From Sediminibacillus massiliensis (GTDB taxonomy: Bacteria > Bacillota > Bacilli > Bacillales > Amphibacillaceae), in contig NZ_LT732535.1 of the NCBI RefSeq assembly GCF_900156915.1, positions 2,169,272 through 2,233,271 on the forward strand: a stretch of 64,000 nt of DNA, in the 5' to 3' direction. How positions within the stretch are numbered: the stretch's first letter is position 1; every line of letters starts with the position of its first letter. The notes under the pieces were generated by a model. The model was not told where the DNA came from, did not search any database, and worked only from the letters and a program-made list of their open reading frames with translations. A program made the position numbers and the translations under genes. Shown here piece after piece: positions 1 to 8,551 of this stretch.

Positions 1-165
1 GTCGTACATGTATTATTACAACTATATACGACCTTTTACAAAATTAAACTACCAAAGCCCTATAGAATTCAGGACTATGGCAGCTTAGGTGTTTTATTCA
101 GTCTCATTTCTCTGCGTCAGTTCAGATGCGCCAGGCTTGGGTGTTTATCCTTTTCATTATCTCCC

Positions 166-2043
166 TTATTCTTCAATATTAGTTAGTTTATACTGATCTC
201 CAACCTTTACGGCCGTGTACTTCCAGTTATAATCCAACACTTCAGAAGTTCCGTCCTGATAATTAATTTTGATTGTTTCTGATGTATCCAGAACATAGTC
301 TGAACCATTAGAATCATATCCTGCAAAGTTATGCTCCTGTAGTTCTTCCTTAATATTCTTCTCGCTTAACCGGTCTACCAAGTCGCGCTGTGCGGTTTCC
401 AGCTTGCTTCCTGCCTTGATAAACGGTTCGACTTTACTGTAATCACCACTGTTTATAGCTGCGATAAGTCCAGTCAGATAATTGTCGTACAATACTTTCA
501 AGGATTCCTCTATGCCACTATCTGATTCCTCATCAGCTTGAGCTGTCACTGTATCTTCTTCCGGTTTACCTTCTCCACTATTATCAAGTGTGATGGAAAC
601 AGGTTCTTCGATTACATCGGCTACTTGTTCAAACTCACTAGGAGTTCCCCATGGTACCTCTTTATAAATAACGACCCACTGTTCATCCTCATAAAGGAGA
701 TCATATGCCCAGTAGCTCTCATCTTCCGTCAGCTCTGGTTCTTCTTCCTTATAGTAAAAATCCTCTTTCCCCGTTTCTCTCAAATAAACGGTAGACTGGA
801 AACCGTCATCGGTACTTTTTAAGTAGAATTTGCCTGTATCCATTTCTAGCTTGGTTGTTTCTTTTGTATAGATATAATCTTCTCGGCTATAGTCTCCTAC
901 TTCGTCTTCAAAATCGTCGTTCATATCCTCTGACATATTTTCAACAAGAGTGACATCGCCTTTTTCTAAAGCTTTCATATAAGAAGTATAATGATTAGCA
1001 ATAGCATCTATTAAAGATTTTTCCATATCTTCACTCATGGCAAAATCCACTTGAAAGTAATCATCCTCTAAAGTTTTTGTTTCTGTAGTCATATTCCCCC
1101 ACGGGAACTCTGCTTCAACAGCCATTTCCATCGAGCCATCGAAAGCCACCGGTCCGAAGGCTTCCTCAGAAAATGCATTGAAATCCATCGATTCCCCATT
1201 GATGATCACCTGACTTTTTACGGAATCATCAAATGCCGAGTCAAAGTACACAGTTCCTCCGTCTACAGATAGATTTATTGTTGAATTATTGTTATAAGGG
1301 GTTATTTCAACATCTTGCTCTTCTTTCACATCCATATACTCGTGCTTATATTCCGCCGAGAAAGTATAAATACCTGGAAGGAACGGGCCAACTTCCTGAG
1401 AAAAATCATTACTGGATGCCTCTGCCAATTCCTCTTCCCCATTGTACAGCTTTGTTCCTTTGAATTCCGTTTGTAGTTTCACATAAATAGGATCTATGTA
1501 TAATTTATATTTATCAAAAATCAAAAATTTACCATCCTGCTCAAGTTGGACAAAGGATTCTTCCTCACCAAGCAAATAATCCCAAACTTCATCTTCTGCA
1601 GTAGCTTTGTTGCCATCAAGAGCACCTGCTTGTTTCTTCACTGAATCGACTAGTAGTTCTTTGTCCTCTGGATAAGTTTCTATATATCTGACAAAAGCTT
1701 CTGCCCCCTCAGTTGTGACCGTTAAATCTTGATCACGGTAGGACAACAAGTCAGCTATCTTACTAGAATCGCCTTCAGCCAAAGCCTCTTCAAAAGAGTT
1801 GGCCAGTCGTTCTTGTGAAGTAAAATGTGCTCCGATAAAATAAAAAACAACCAGCACTGCCGCTATAGTAGAGCCAATAATTATTTGTCTCTTCTTTTTA
1901 GGTGACATTGGCGCTTTGTTTTCCGATCTCCGGTCTGGCTGTTTCGAAGGTGATGGTTTGTTGTTCGTTAATGAAGCTCCACAATTTACACAAAATTTCT
2001 TGCTAGTATCTATTTCCTTACCACATTGATTACAAAATTTCAT
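166..2043 (-). CDS. TcaA/YvbJ-like zinc-ribbon membrane protein
   Basis: A 625-residue protein with an N-terminal zinc ribbon (Cys4, Cys7, Cys18, Cys21), a low-complexity linker, one membrane segment at about residues 53-73 and a long acidic extracellular part. This is the layout of the TcaA/YvbJ family, whose Staphylococcus aureus member affects glycopeptide tolerance and cell-wall homeostasis. The last ~110 residues look like the NTF2-like C-terminal domain of that family. The ATG is preceded by GGGAGG at good spacing. The next gene upstream on the same strand also begins with a zinc ribbon, so the two may act together, although a terminator-like hairpin lies between them. The exact role is inferred from family only. 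Confidence 0.75.
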   Translation of the reverse strand: MKFCNQCGKEIDTSKKFCVNCGASLTNNKPSPSKQPDRRSENKAPMSPKKKRQIIIGSTIAAVLVVFYFIGAHFTSQERLANSFEEALAEGDSSKIADLLSYRDQDLTVTTEGAEAFVRYIETYPEDKELLVDSVKKQAGALDGNKATAEDEVWDYLLGEEESFVQLEQDGKFLIFDKYKLYIDPIYVKLQTEFKGTKLYNGEEELAEASSNDFSQEVGPFLPGIYTFSAEYKHEYMDVKEEQDVEITPYNNNSTINLSVDGGTVYFDSAFDDSVKSQVIINGESMDFNAFSEEAFGPVAFDGSMEMAVEAEFPWGNMTTETKTLEDDYFQVDFAMSEDMEKSLIDAIANHYTSYMKALEKGDVTLVENMSEDMNDDFEDEVGDYSREDYIYTKETTKLEMDTGKFYLKSTDDGFQSTVYLRETGKEDFYYKEEEPELTEDESYWAYDLLYEDEQWVVIYKEVPWGTPSEFEQVADVIEEPVSITLDNSGEGKPEEDTVTAQADEESDSGIEESLKVLYDNYLTGLIAAINSGDYSKVEPFIKAGSKLETAQRDLVDRLSEKNIKEELQEHNFAGYDSNGSDYVLDTSETIKINYQDGTSEVLDYNWKYTAVKVGDQYKLTNIEE

Positions 2044-2080
2044 GTTAGCCTCCCTATGTGTGTTGTATTTTCAGGAAAGA

Positions 2081-2107
2081 ACAGACACCCTTTAATCAGG
2101 TGTCTGT
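2081..2107 (-). terminator. Hairpin terminator between the two zinc-ribbon genes
   Basis: ACAGACACC and GGTGTCTGT form a perfect 9-bp stem with a 9-nt loop, followed on the minus strand by a T-rich run (TTCTTTCC). It sits just after the stop of the 2121-2921 gene and before the start of the TcaA-like gene, so it would end or attenuate the upstream transcript. Confidence 0.65.
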
Positions 2108-2120
2108 CACTACCTTCAAA

Positions 2121-2921
2121 TTATAGAAGTCCGTAAAAACCGTTTTCCAAATCATTCATCAGGTTACCAACAATGCTGTCTCCAATAATGGCAAAGATGA
2201 TCACCATGGCAATGTTAGCAATGATAAGACCATAATAAACATCAATTCCACCAGCAACGGAATCTTCTTTGACAGAGAAAATAACTGCCAAACTAGAAGC
2301 TACGAATAGAACAAGTGAAATACCAAATAGTAATAAGCTGAATGTTGTCGCGGACATTAACGAAAAGATAACTGCCAATAACAACATTGCTGCCGGCAAC
2401 ACATTAAATACACCAAACCGACTCATGACTTCTAAAAAGGTGGTATTTGCCTTCATTAATTTCGCCACTCCGTACACAACTGCTGTATAGACAGCCAAAT
2501 AAATTAATAGATAGATGAACGGCTGAATAACAGTGGCCCCAAAAGGAATAGGAATATAACCACCACTGAAACTTTTAGCGGTGAAATAAGAAAATAATGG
2601 AAGTAATAGTGCAAAAAGTACATGGGAAATAATTCCATTAATCGTATCCGCTCCAGTTACTTTTCTGCTTGCGACCATCGGGCCTTTTAAGGCTTCCTTC
2701 GCAAAGCTGAAAAACTGCCTGCTGATTACCTTTCCTTTCTGGACATATTCATTGTCCTTATAACTCCCTCCTGCTGATGCTTCAGGCTCAACGGTAGCAG
2801 CTTGTTCTAGATTAGCCGACTGCTGGCCCTCCTGTGGTTGTACAGATGCTAATTTCGAGCCACATTCAGCACAAAATCTAGCTTCTGTTTCGTTCATCGA
2901 TCCGCATTTAGTACAATGCAT
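2121..2921 (-). CDS. Zinc-ribbon multi-pass membrane protein
   Basis: The 266-residue product starts with a zinc ribbon (Cys3, Cys6, Cys17, Cys20), then a polar linker, then about five hydrophobic segments covering the C-terminal two thirds. I chose the ATG at 2921 rather than the upstream GTG/TTG-type extension because AGGAAG lies about seven bases in front of it and the zinc ribbon starts at once. Cytosolic zinc ribbon plus membrane domain recalls Yip1-like or other uncharacterised Firmicutes membrane proteins. It is probably functionally linked to the adjacent TcaA-like protein. No enzymatic motif is visible and the function is unknown. Confidence 0.7.
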   Translation of the reverse strand: MHCTKCGSMNETEARFCAECGSKLASVQPQEGQQSANLEQAATVEPEASAGGSYKDNEYVQKGKVISRQFFSFAKEALKGPMVASRKVTGADTINGIISHVLFALLLPLFSYFTAKSFSGGYIPIPFGATVIQPFIYLLIYLAVYTAVVYGVAKLMKANTTFLEVMSRFGVFNVLPAAMLLLAVIFSLMSATTFSLLLFGISLVLFVASSLAVIFSVKEDSVAGGIDVYYGLIIANIAMVIIFAIIGDSIVGNLMNDLENGFYGLL

Positions 2922-3230
2922 GTTTCCATCTTCCTTTCTGTTTTTCAATTTTGCCTCTCTCACCCTATAGTCTTTTCTTACCCTTATTATGTAAATTATT
3001 GCAAAAAAATAGGTTTAAACACCTCAAAAATGAGACAAGCAGGAATATTATACCATTATTTTTAGGCATTTTTAACTATAAAAAGAGTAATTTATCTATT
3101 TATTTAAGAGTCAATTGTGTTGTAAAGATTTTTGATCTTTTCAGTAAATGAAAACCAAACATATAGCGGTGTGGTTAAACTTACCAGAAAAAGTTACAAT
3201 TAGGACATCAAAATGAACAGGGAGAAAATC

Positions 3231-4064
3231 ATGCTATTATCTTTAAACTTTTTGAAGAAGAAAAAGAACAAGAACAAGCTACAACAAGCTACCACTAAAG
3301 CAACAAAGCCAAAGAGAAATAATGAACAAGTTGCTACCAGAAAAGGTGAATTAGGAGAGTACAAGATTAATATTCAACTTGATCAGCTGCCAAAGGAATA
3401 TCGCTATTTAAGTGATCTTCTCGTTGAGAATCCTAATGCGAAGTCAGGATATTCACAAATTGACCATGCAGTGTTGACCCCGTATGGTATCTTTGCCATC
3501 GAAACGAAGAACTACCAAGGAACCATTTATGGTGGAAAAGACCGTAAAACATGGTTGGTTAATGGGAAGTTTAAAATGATGAACCCTTTTGTGCAAAACT
3601 ACGGGCATATAAGAGCATTGGCATCTTTTATTGATAAAAAGTACCACGACTTCTTTATCTCCATGGTATCTTTCACAAAACGATGTACCTTCAAAGTAGA
3701 TTTGGATTACCGCAAAATCGCATCCAATGAAATTATCGTCTATGACGTAGAGTTATCAGAGTTTATCCATAGGAAGGTCTCGGTATTGAAGCTCCATCAT
3801 AAAGAACCTCTCCTATCTGAAAGCGACATCTCTACAATTTACAATGCTTTTTCCAAAGCTAATATCACGGATCCAAAAGCTAGAGAAGAACATAAACACG
3901 CATTAAAAACAACTACACCGGAAGAAAAGTCAGGTTCCGGCTCTACTTGCACCATTTGCAATAAAGCGGTTTCGGAGAAAGTGAAAACCTACTGTTTGTC
4001 CAATAAAAGATTCAACGGGAAAATTTATTGTTATGATCATCAAAAGCAGGCTCATTTAACCTAA
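3231..4064 (+). CDS. NERD domain protein with C-terminal zinc-binding motif
   Basis: A 277-residue protein carrying a nuclease-related domain (NERD). The domain opens with the GELGEYKI motif and contains an Asp in QIDHAVL (about residue 78) and the ETKNY element (Glu91, Lys93), which match the D...ExK core of the PD-(D/E)XK fold. The N-terminus is very lysine rich after a short hydrophobic start. The C-terminus has Cys240-x2-Cys243, Cys255, Cys267-x2-His270, a likely zinc site. I prefer the ATG at 3231, which has GGAG six bases ahead, over the one at 3213, where AGGA is weaker. It is followed after 16 bases by another nuclease-like gene. NERD proteins are predicted DNA-processing nucleases, so the biochemical role is inference. 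Confidence 0.75.
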   Translation: MLLSLNFLKKKKNKNKLQQATTKATKPKRNNEQVATRKGELGEYKINIQLDQLPKEYRYLSDLLVENPNAKSGYSQIDHAVLTPYGIFAIETKNYQGTIYGGKDRKTWLVNGKFKMMNPFVQNYGHIRALASFIDKKYHDFFISMVSFTKRCTFKVDLDYRKIASNEIIVYDVELSEFIHRKVSVLKLHHKEPLLSESDISTIYNAFSKANITDPKAREEHKHALKTTTPEEKSGSGSTCTICNKAVSEKVKTYCLSNKRFNGKIYCYDHQKQAHLT

Positions 4065-4080
4065 TAATGGAGATGGTAAG

Positions 4081-4638
4081 ATGGATAAAAAAATAATAAC
4101 TATCATCGATGCCGCTATTAAACATGTCTGGAATAAAGATTTGAGTAGAGATTATGACAATAGCTTTTTATTAAAAGAGGATTCACTAAAGAGTGCTTTC
4201 TATTTCCATTTAAGAAATAGATTAGGAGAAGCTTTCCTGCACAATCATAATCTCCGCCTCTTCACTGAATATTTTATCGGTGGCCAAAGGATTGATTTAG
4301 TTATAGCAGAAATAGATCCTGAAAAGACCGGGGAAAATTTCCTTGGAGACTGTGTCACTAAAGTTATCACTACTATTGAAATGAAGTATAAAGGTTCGTA
4401 CGCCAATGAGGTGGTGTTTTACGAAGATATTTCCAAAGTGCTTGCTTTCACGGAAAACTGGCAGAGCTCCAGCAAACATTACCTTGCATTCATTCAAGAA
4501 AAATACTTCAGGCCAGCTGAAGTAGTGAACTGGTTAGATGATAAACAATCAAAGGCCGCTAAGGATAAAGTAACCGAGTTACATGCCTATTGGAATGGAG
4601 AGAGTGATGAAACTGTCTGGAACGTATTTGATTATTGA
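4081..4638 (+). CDS. Small PD-(D/E)XK-like protein, unknown function
   Basis: The 185-residue product has no signal peptide or membrane segment. Residues 70-104 contain RIDLVI followed by TTIEMKYKG: Asp72, Glu100 and Lys102 are arranged as in a D...ExK nuclease core. The start has GGAG eight bases upstream and lies 16 bases after the NERD gene, so the two are almost certainly co-transcribed. I do not recognise a named family. It may be a second nuclease-fold subunit or a restriction-endonuclease-like protein; no methyltransferase or helicase is nearby to make a classical restriction system. Confidence 0.55.
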   Translation: MDKKIITIIDAAIKHVWNKDLSRDYDNSFLLKEDSLKSAFYFHLRNRLGEAFLHNHNLRLFTEYFIGGQRIDLVIAEIDPEKTGENFLGDCVTKVITTIEMKYKGSYANEVVFYEDISKVLAFTENWQSSSKHYLAFIQEKYFRPAEVVNWLDDKQSKAAKDKVTELHAYWNGESDETVWNVFDY

Positions 4639-4949
4639 TTAGCTGATAAGCTGTTAAAGGTACCAAATTTTTTATATTAAATTGACGCAATGAAGCCCCC
4701 TTCTTCAAAAGCGTAAACTAGGGGGCCCTCCAACATATGGAGTGTCAATAGTTCGATATCAGAGTAGACTCCCTCTATTTTTCGTACAGACAGCTCCACC
4801 TACCTTTTTGTATATCTGACCTCGACAGTCACTTAAACTATTAATTTGCTAAAACACCTCCAAAAGCACCGTTGCCCACCTAAATGTGATATGATAAATC
4901 CAATAAATGAACACGCTTTCATAATATCGTTAAAAGGAGAGTCTGCTTA
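4639..4949. other. Intergenic region with cre-like site before YesL gene
   Basis: No gene seen in about 310 bases. It holds a GCCCCC/GGGGGC inverted repeat (4695-4726) with a 20-nt loop and no T run, and a catabolite-box-like sequence near the end described separately. No clear sigma-A promoter could be fixed. Confidence 0.5.
4908..4921. promoter_or_regulatory. cre-like catabolite control site
   Basis: TGAACACGCTTTCA matches the CcpA consensus TGWNANCGNTNWCA at all fixed positions except the first central A (C here). It lies about 30 bases upstream of the YesL-family TTG start, a usual place for repression of a carbohydrate-linked gene. Confidence 0.5.
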
Positions 4950-5588
4950 TTGGAATATTCAGGATTTTTAGGAGTTATTAGTAGGATAGTTGTTTTTATT
5001 GTTCAACTTGCATATCTTAATTTACTTTGGATACTCTTTAGCCTTCTGGGATTGGTTTTTCTTGGATTCGCACCTGCCACCCTGGCTATGTGTTCGGTTA
5101 CCAGACAGTGGATCAAGGGAGATGTTGATCTGCCAATTTTCCATACTTTTTGGAGTTCTTTTCGCACTGAGTTTATCAAGTCAAATATAGTATTTTATAT
5201 ACTGTTACTTCTAGGCGGTATGTTATATATTTATGCTCACTTGATTCAAACCCTTAGTGGTCTTCCGTATTACCTCGTTTCCACTATATTTGTTACCGGT
5301 TTAGTCCCTTATATCATTCTACTTCTTTATATTTTTCCGGTTATGGCAAACTATGAGAAAAAAGTTGCCGGCTATCTCAAATATGCCATTTTAATGGGCA
5401 TTGCCTCCCCTCTGCTTACACTATTATTAGGAGCTACCATAGCTCTCTTATGTATTATTTTCATCATTATACCTGTAACTGTCCCACTCTTTTCCGGGAG
5501 TCTGCTGAGCATGGCAGCCATGTCATTAGCAATGAAAACATTCAGGAGAGTGGAAACCAAAGGAAAGGAAATAGGGTCGCCAGGATAA
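4950..5588 (+). CDS. YesL-like DUF624 membrane protein (copy 1)
   Basis: A 212-residue protein of the DUF624/YesL family, with the hallmark N-terminal stretch YLNLLWILFSLLG and a following region with VTRQWIKGD and TFWSSFRTEFIKSN. About five membrane segments. Members usually lie in loci for uptake and breakdown of plant or algal oligosaccharides, but their biochemical role is not known. Translation starts at TTG, with AAAGGAGA nine to ten bases upstream. A cre-like site lies in front. A second family member lies at 59199-59828. It has no sugar genes directly beside it on this strand. Confidence 0.8.
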   Translation: MEYSGFLGVISRIVVFIVQLAYLNLLWILFSLLGLVFLGFAPATLAMCSVTRQWIKGDVDLPIFHTFWSSFRTEFIKSNIVFYILLLLGGMLYIYAHLIQTLSGLPYYLVSTIFVTGLVPYIILLLYIFPVMANYEKKVAGYLKYAILMGIASPLLTLLLGATIALLCIIFIIIPVTVPLFSGSLLSMAAMSLAMKTFRRVETKGKEIGSPG

Positions 5589-5611
5589 AAAAATAAACCT
5601 ATACCATGTAG

Positions 5612-5638
5612 AAAGGCAGCGAATTATCGCTGCCTTTT
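5612..5638. terminator. Bidirectional rho-independent terminator
   Basis: GGCAGCGA and TCGCTGCC make a perfect stem with an ATTA-type loop, with A-rich flank on the left and TTTTCCTTT on the right. It lies between the convergent YesL gene and the ThuA gene and can serve both. Confidence 0.85.
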
Positions 5639-5660
5639 CCTTTCCTATTCTCATATAAAT

Positions 5661-6329
5661 TCAAGAGCCTGCTTGGCAGCTCCACTCCAGGGATCGAACA
5701 AGCATATGTAAAAAATCCTTGTTCAACAGCCCTTCTTCCAAATGGGCAGGGGTAAGACATACTACTCTCCCTTTTCCATAATCATGGAACCATCCGGCAA
5801 TGGATGAGCCATCAACCGAATCTGATTTTAAAAATACATTGGTATTTTCTTCCTCACAATGAACAAAATAGTGCTCATCGAGAAATTCAAATGTTTCCCT
5901 CTCTTCGATTAGATTATTTTTCGGTACGGTAGCATACTTTACCACTTGGTGTTTTTCCGGATGGTATTTAAAATAACCCCGAAGCATAGCGACATAAGGT
6001 ACAACGCTTTCATAGGAGGCGAGTCCTGCATGCCAGGCAAGCCAGCCACCTCCTGCTTCCACATAGTTATTTATAATGCCAGCAGTTTCTTCGTTCATCC
6101 ATGTTCTTACATTTTCATCATTGGGATTGATCCTGTTTTCTGCAAATAGAACTACCGCCGATGGTTGCGTTTTTATATTTTCCGCCAGCTCCTCAACAGT
6201 AAGGTAGTCTACTTCCACTTCCATGCCACTATCTGCGTTTAATAGTCGCACAGCCTCGTTTAGAGACTGAACCGCCGTCTCCCTTTCATGATAGTAATCC
6301 CCTAATACAGCTGTGATTTTCTTTGCCAT
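5661..6329 (-). CDS. ThuA-like domain protein
   Basis: This 222-residue protein matches the ThuA (trehalose utilisation) family, a class-I glutamine-amidotransferase-like fold: the N-terminal KITAVLGDYYHE strand, a central GGGWLAWHAGLASY segment and the C-terminal GKGRVVCLTPAHLEEG segment are typical. Such proteins occur in sugar-catabolic operons next to ABC transporters and oxidoreductases; their reaction is mostly unproven. It is the last gene of a minus-strand run that starts with a sugar-binding lipoprotein, 16 bases after the SDR gene, which suggests a role in processing the sugar taken up. Confidence 0.75.
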   Translation of the reverse strand: MAKKITAVLGDYYHERETAVQSLNEAVRLLNADSGMEVEVDYLTVEELAENIKTQPSAVVLFAENRINPNDENVRTWMNEETAGIINNYVEAGGGWLAWHAGLASYESVVPYVAMLRGYFKYHPEKHQVVKYATVPKNNLIEERETFEFLDEHYFVHCEEENTNVFLKSDSVDGSSIAGWFHDYGKGRVVCLTPAHLEEGLLNKDFLHMLVRSLEWSCQAGS

Positions 6330-6345
6330 CCTGCTCCCTCCAAAC

Positions 6346-7050
6346 TTAAATTACCATCGATTTTCCTGTATGATCCACAAAAACGTATTTGTTTCTGATT
6401 GTTTTTTTCCTTTCAATCATATCCATTATTCCTTTGGCAGTATCCATGGGGTCACAGGGAGCTTTATCTCCACCCATATCCGTTTTCATCCAGCCGGGAT
6501 GTACAGATAAGACGTTTATGTCTTCATCCCGCAAGTAAACATTCAGTTTTTCGGAAAGCATATTGAGGGCGACTTTGGATAATCCATACGGGTAATCACC
6601 GCTATATGCGTTAGTTAAACTTCCTGCCTCCGAAGAAATATTTATAATCGATTGTTGTTGTCCCTTCCTCAAAAGTGGAAGGAAATATTTAACTACCCGG
6701 ATAGGACCTAGCGTATTAACATCAAGCGCCAACTTACATGCCTCCAGATCCAACTCCTCAATCGTCTTCTCTCTCTCATTAAGTATGCCTGCATTATTGA
6801 CGATACTATCAAGACTCACTTGAATCTCATCGAGTTGGCTGGCTGCCAACCTAACAGAATCATCATCACATACATCCAGTTCTATTATTTTCAACTTATC
6901 CTGATAGGTTTCTTTGAGATCGGATAGTTTCTCGATTCTTTCCTCATCCGCATTCCTTACTCCTGCAAAAACCTGATGATTACTGTTCAACGCTTGTTTT
7001 ACCAGGCATAATCCCAGTCCTCTATTAGCCCCTGTAATTAAGATATTCAT
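6346..7050 (-). CDS. Short-chain dehydrogenase/reductase
   Basis: The 234-residue protein is a classical SDR. It has the nucleotide-binding TGANRGLG motif at residues 6-13, NNAG near residue 88, the catalytic Ser in INISS and Tyr-x3-Lys in YGLSK. It should reduce or oxidise a carbonyl/alcohol with NAD(P). The spacing to the VOC gene (9 bases) and ThuA gene (16 bases) points to one transcript. The substrate is not visible; in this setting a sugar derivative or an aldehyde formed from it is plausible. C-terminal annotation of YciK/CsgA-type SDRs is similar, so the substrate class remains open. Confidence 0.85.
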   Translation of the reverse strand: MNILITGANRGLGLCLVKQALNSNHQVFAGVRNADEERIEKLSDLKETYQDKLKIIELDVCDDDSVRLAASQLDEIQVSLDSIVNNAGILNEREKTIEELDLEACKLALDVNTLGPIRVVKYFLPLLRKGQQQSIINISSEAGSLTNAYSGDYPYGLSKVALNMLSEKLNVYLRDEDINVLSVHPGWMKTDMGGDKAPCDPMDTAKGIMDMIERKKTIRNKYVFVDHTGKSMVI

Positions 7051-7059
7051 CGTATCCTC

Positions 7060-7515
7060 CTATTGATCATTTTCTAGTAATTCAAGAATAACTTTCAATT
7101 GATCCGTCCCTTCCATGTAAGCATACCTTCCTCCCGTGTACTCTCCTTTTTGAATCAATGGCATATTTTTCGCTTCCATCTTTTTCACTACACCTTTTAG
7201 ATCTTTGACAACAAAGGCAAGATGATGCATTCCTTCTCCTTGCTCATCCAAGAACTCTCTCCATGTACTTGGATGCTCGTCAGGTTCAATCAGTTCCAAT
7301 TGGAGGGACCCCATATCAAAGAATGCTAGTTTGGCACGTGCTTCTGCCGCTTCTCCTTTGTATTCTGTCTGCGCTTTGTCATAACTGTCTGTCCAGTTGA
7401 TTGGCGGCTTTTCCACTCCAAAAAACTCAGCATATGCCTCGGCGGTTTTCTCGATATCTCTTACAATAATACCTACTTGCGCAATCACATTCGTTCCTAG
7501 TGTACTTTCACTCAT
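7060..7515 (-). CDS. VOC (glyoxalase-fold) family protein
   Basis: A 151-residue two-module vicinal-oxygen-chelate protein. The first module starts AQVGIIVRDIE, the second MHHLAFVVKDLKG, and each ends in a Glu-bearing strand (LQLELIEP, KVILELLE). The order resembles methylmalonyl-CoA epimerase and related isomerases, but the first metal ligand is Gln where the epimerases have His. It is preceded by GGAGG and sits between the permease gene and the SDR gene in the sugar operon. An epimerase, isomerase or lyase acting on the imported sugar acid or keto-sugar is possible. Function is inferred from fold. Confidence 0.75.
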   Translation of the reverse strand: MSESTLGTNVIAQVGIIVRDIEKTAEAYAEFFGVEKPPINWTDSYDKAQTEYKGEAAEARAKLAFFDMGSLQLELIEPDEHPSTWREFLDEQGEGMHHLAFVVKDLKGVVKKMEAKNMPLIQKGEYTGGRYAYMEGTDQLKVILELLENDQ

Positions 7516-7586
7516 TGTTCATTCCTCCTAAGATTAGTTTTTTAATATAGAGATAGCCATGCTAGTGAGGGATAATCATTCTGTAT

Positions 7587-8465
7587 CTAGTCTTCCAATC
7601 CCCACTTCTTTGATAGTTTGAAAAATGTCAGTGTCATGGTTAAGGCAATAACTAACAGAACCCAAGCTAGTGCTGATGCATACCCCATATTGAAATATTG
7701 AAAGGCATTTCGGTAAAGATAGAGGGAGTAGAATAGAGTAGAGTTATCCGGCCCTCCATCGGTAATAATAAATGCCTCTGCAAACGATTGAAATACTGCA
7801 ATCATACCTGTAATAGAGTTGAAAAGTATTGCTGGTCTGAGCATCGGGAGCGTAATATGAAATACTTTTCTAAAAACATTTGCTCCATCTATAGAAGCAG
7901 CTTCATAGAGCGATTTCGGTATATCACCCAATGCAGCCAAATAGATCAATATCATATTCCCCGACATCCAAATAGACATTAGGATGAAACCGGGTTTTGC
8001 CCAGGCAGGACTGGAGAACCATCCTGGTCCATTGATTCCAAACACACCTAGTGCGGAATTAACTACACCAGACTCAGGTTGCAAAATCCAAATCCACAAT
8101 ATGGCAAGAACAACAAAGGGTACAAGTGTCGGAATGAAGAATACCACCCGAAAAAAGGAAAGTCCTTTAATATTTTTCGTATTTAGAAGGATGGCAATAA
8201 AAATAGTTACAACAGTGGTCACAGTCAGTCCAATAAATATCATGTACATCGTATTCCCCAAAACCGTGAAGAAAAGGTTGTCTTCAAAAAGAAGCTTCTT
8301 ATAATTGTCCAGCCCAACAAAATTTGGTTCATTAATTAGATTGTATTCTGTAAAGGAGTAATAAAGAGAACTGAACAGAGGAATTGCAGTAAAGCAAAGA
8401 AATCCTATTATCCATGGCGATATAAACAATAAACCATTTCTCAAGTTTCTTTTTTCAATGTTCAC
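7587..8465 (-). CDS. Sugar ABC transporter permease, MalF type
   Basis: An inner-membrane permease of about 292 residues with six membrane segments and the EAA loop EAASIDGANVFRKVFHITLP that docks the ATPase. I chose the GTG at 8465, which has GGGGGT in front, over the longer TTG-started version at 8495, which has no good ribosome site. It pairs with the MalG-type permease encoded just upstream and the lipoprotein before that. No ATPase gene is present in the operon, so a shared MsmX-type ATPase is expected, as is common in Bacillus sugar importers. The substrate cannot be named. Confidence 0.85.
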   Translation of the reverse strand: MNIEKRNLRNGLLFISPWIIGFLCFTAIPLFSSLYYSFTEYNLINEPNFVGLDNYKKLLFEDNLFFTVLGNTMYMIFIGLTVTTVVTIFIAILLNTKNIKGLSFFRVVFFIPTLVPFVVLAILWIWILQPESGVVNSALGVFGINGPGWFSSPAWAKPGFILMSIWMSGNMILIYLAALGDIPKSLYEAASIDGANVFRKVFHITLPMLRPAILFNSITGMIAVFQSFAEAFIITDGGPDNSTLFYSLYLYRNAFQYFNMGYASALAWVLLVIALTMTLTFFKLSKKWGLED

Positions 8466-8551
8466 GCGGTAACCCCCACATAAAAGAGTTTTCAATCTTA
8501 TAAAGGCCCAATAATATAGATGACGATTCTATCCAAGATTAAATCATTTAT

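Noticed and set aside
2951-3151. 66-codon plus-strand frame
   Set aside because: Lies in an AT-rich divergent promoter region and has no ribosome site.
4695-4726. GCCCCC/GGGGGC inverted repeat after the PD-(D/E)XK-like gene
   Set aside because: Short stem, 20-nt loop and no T run, so I do not call it a terminator.
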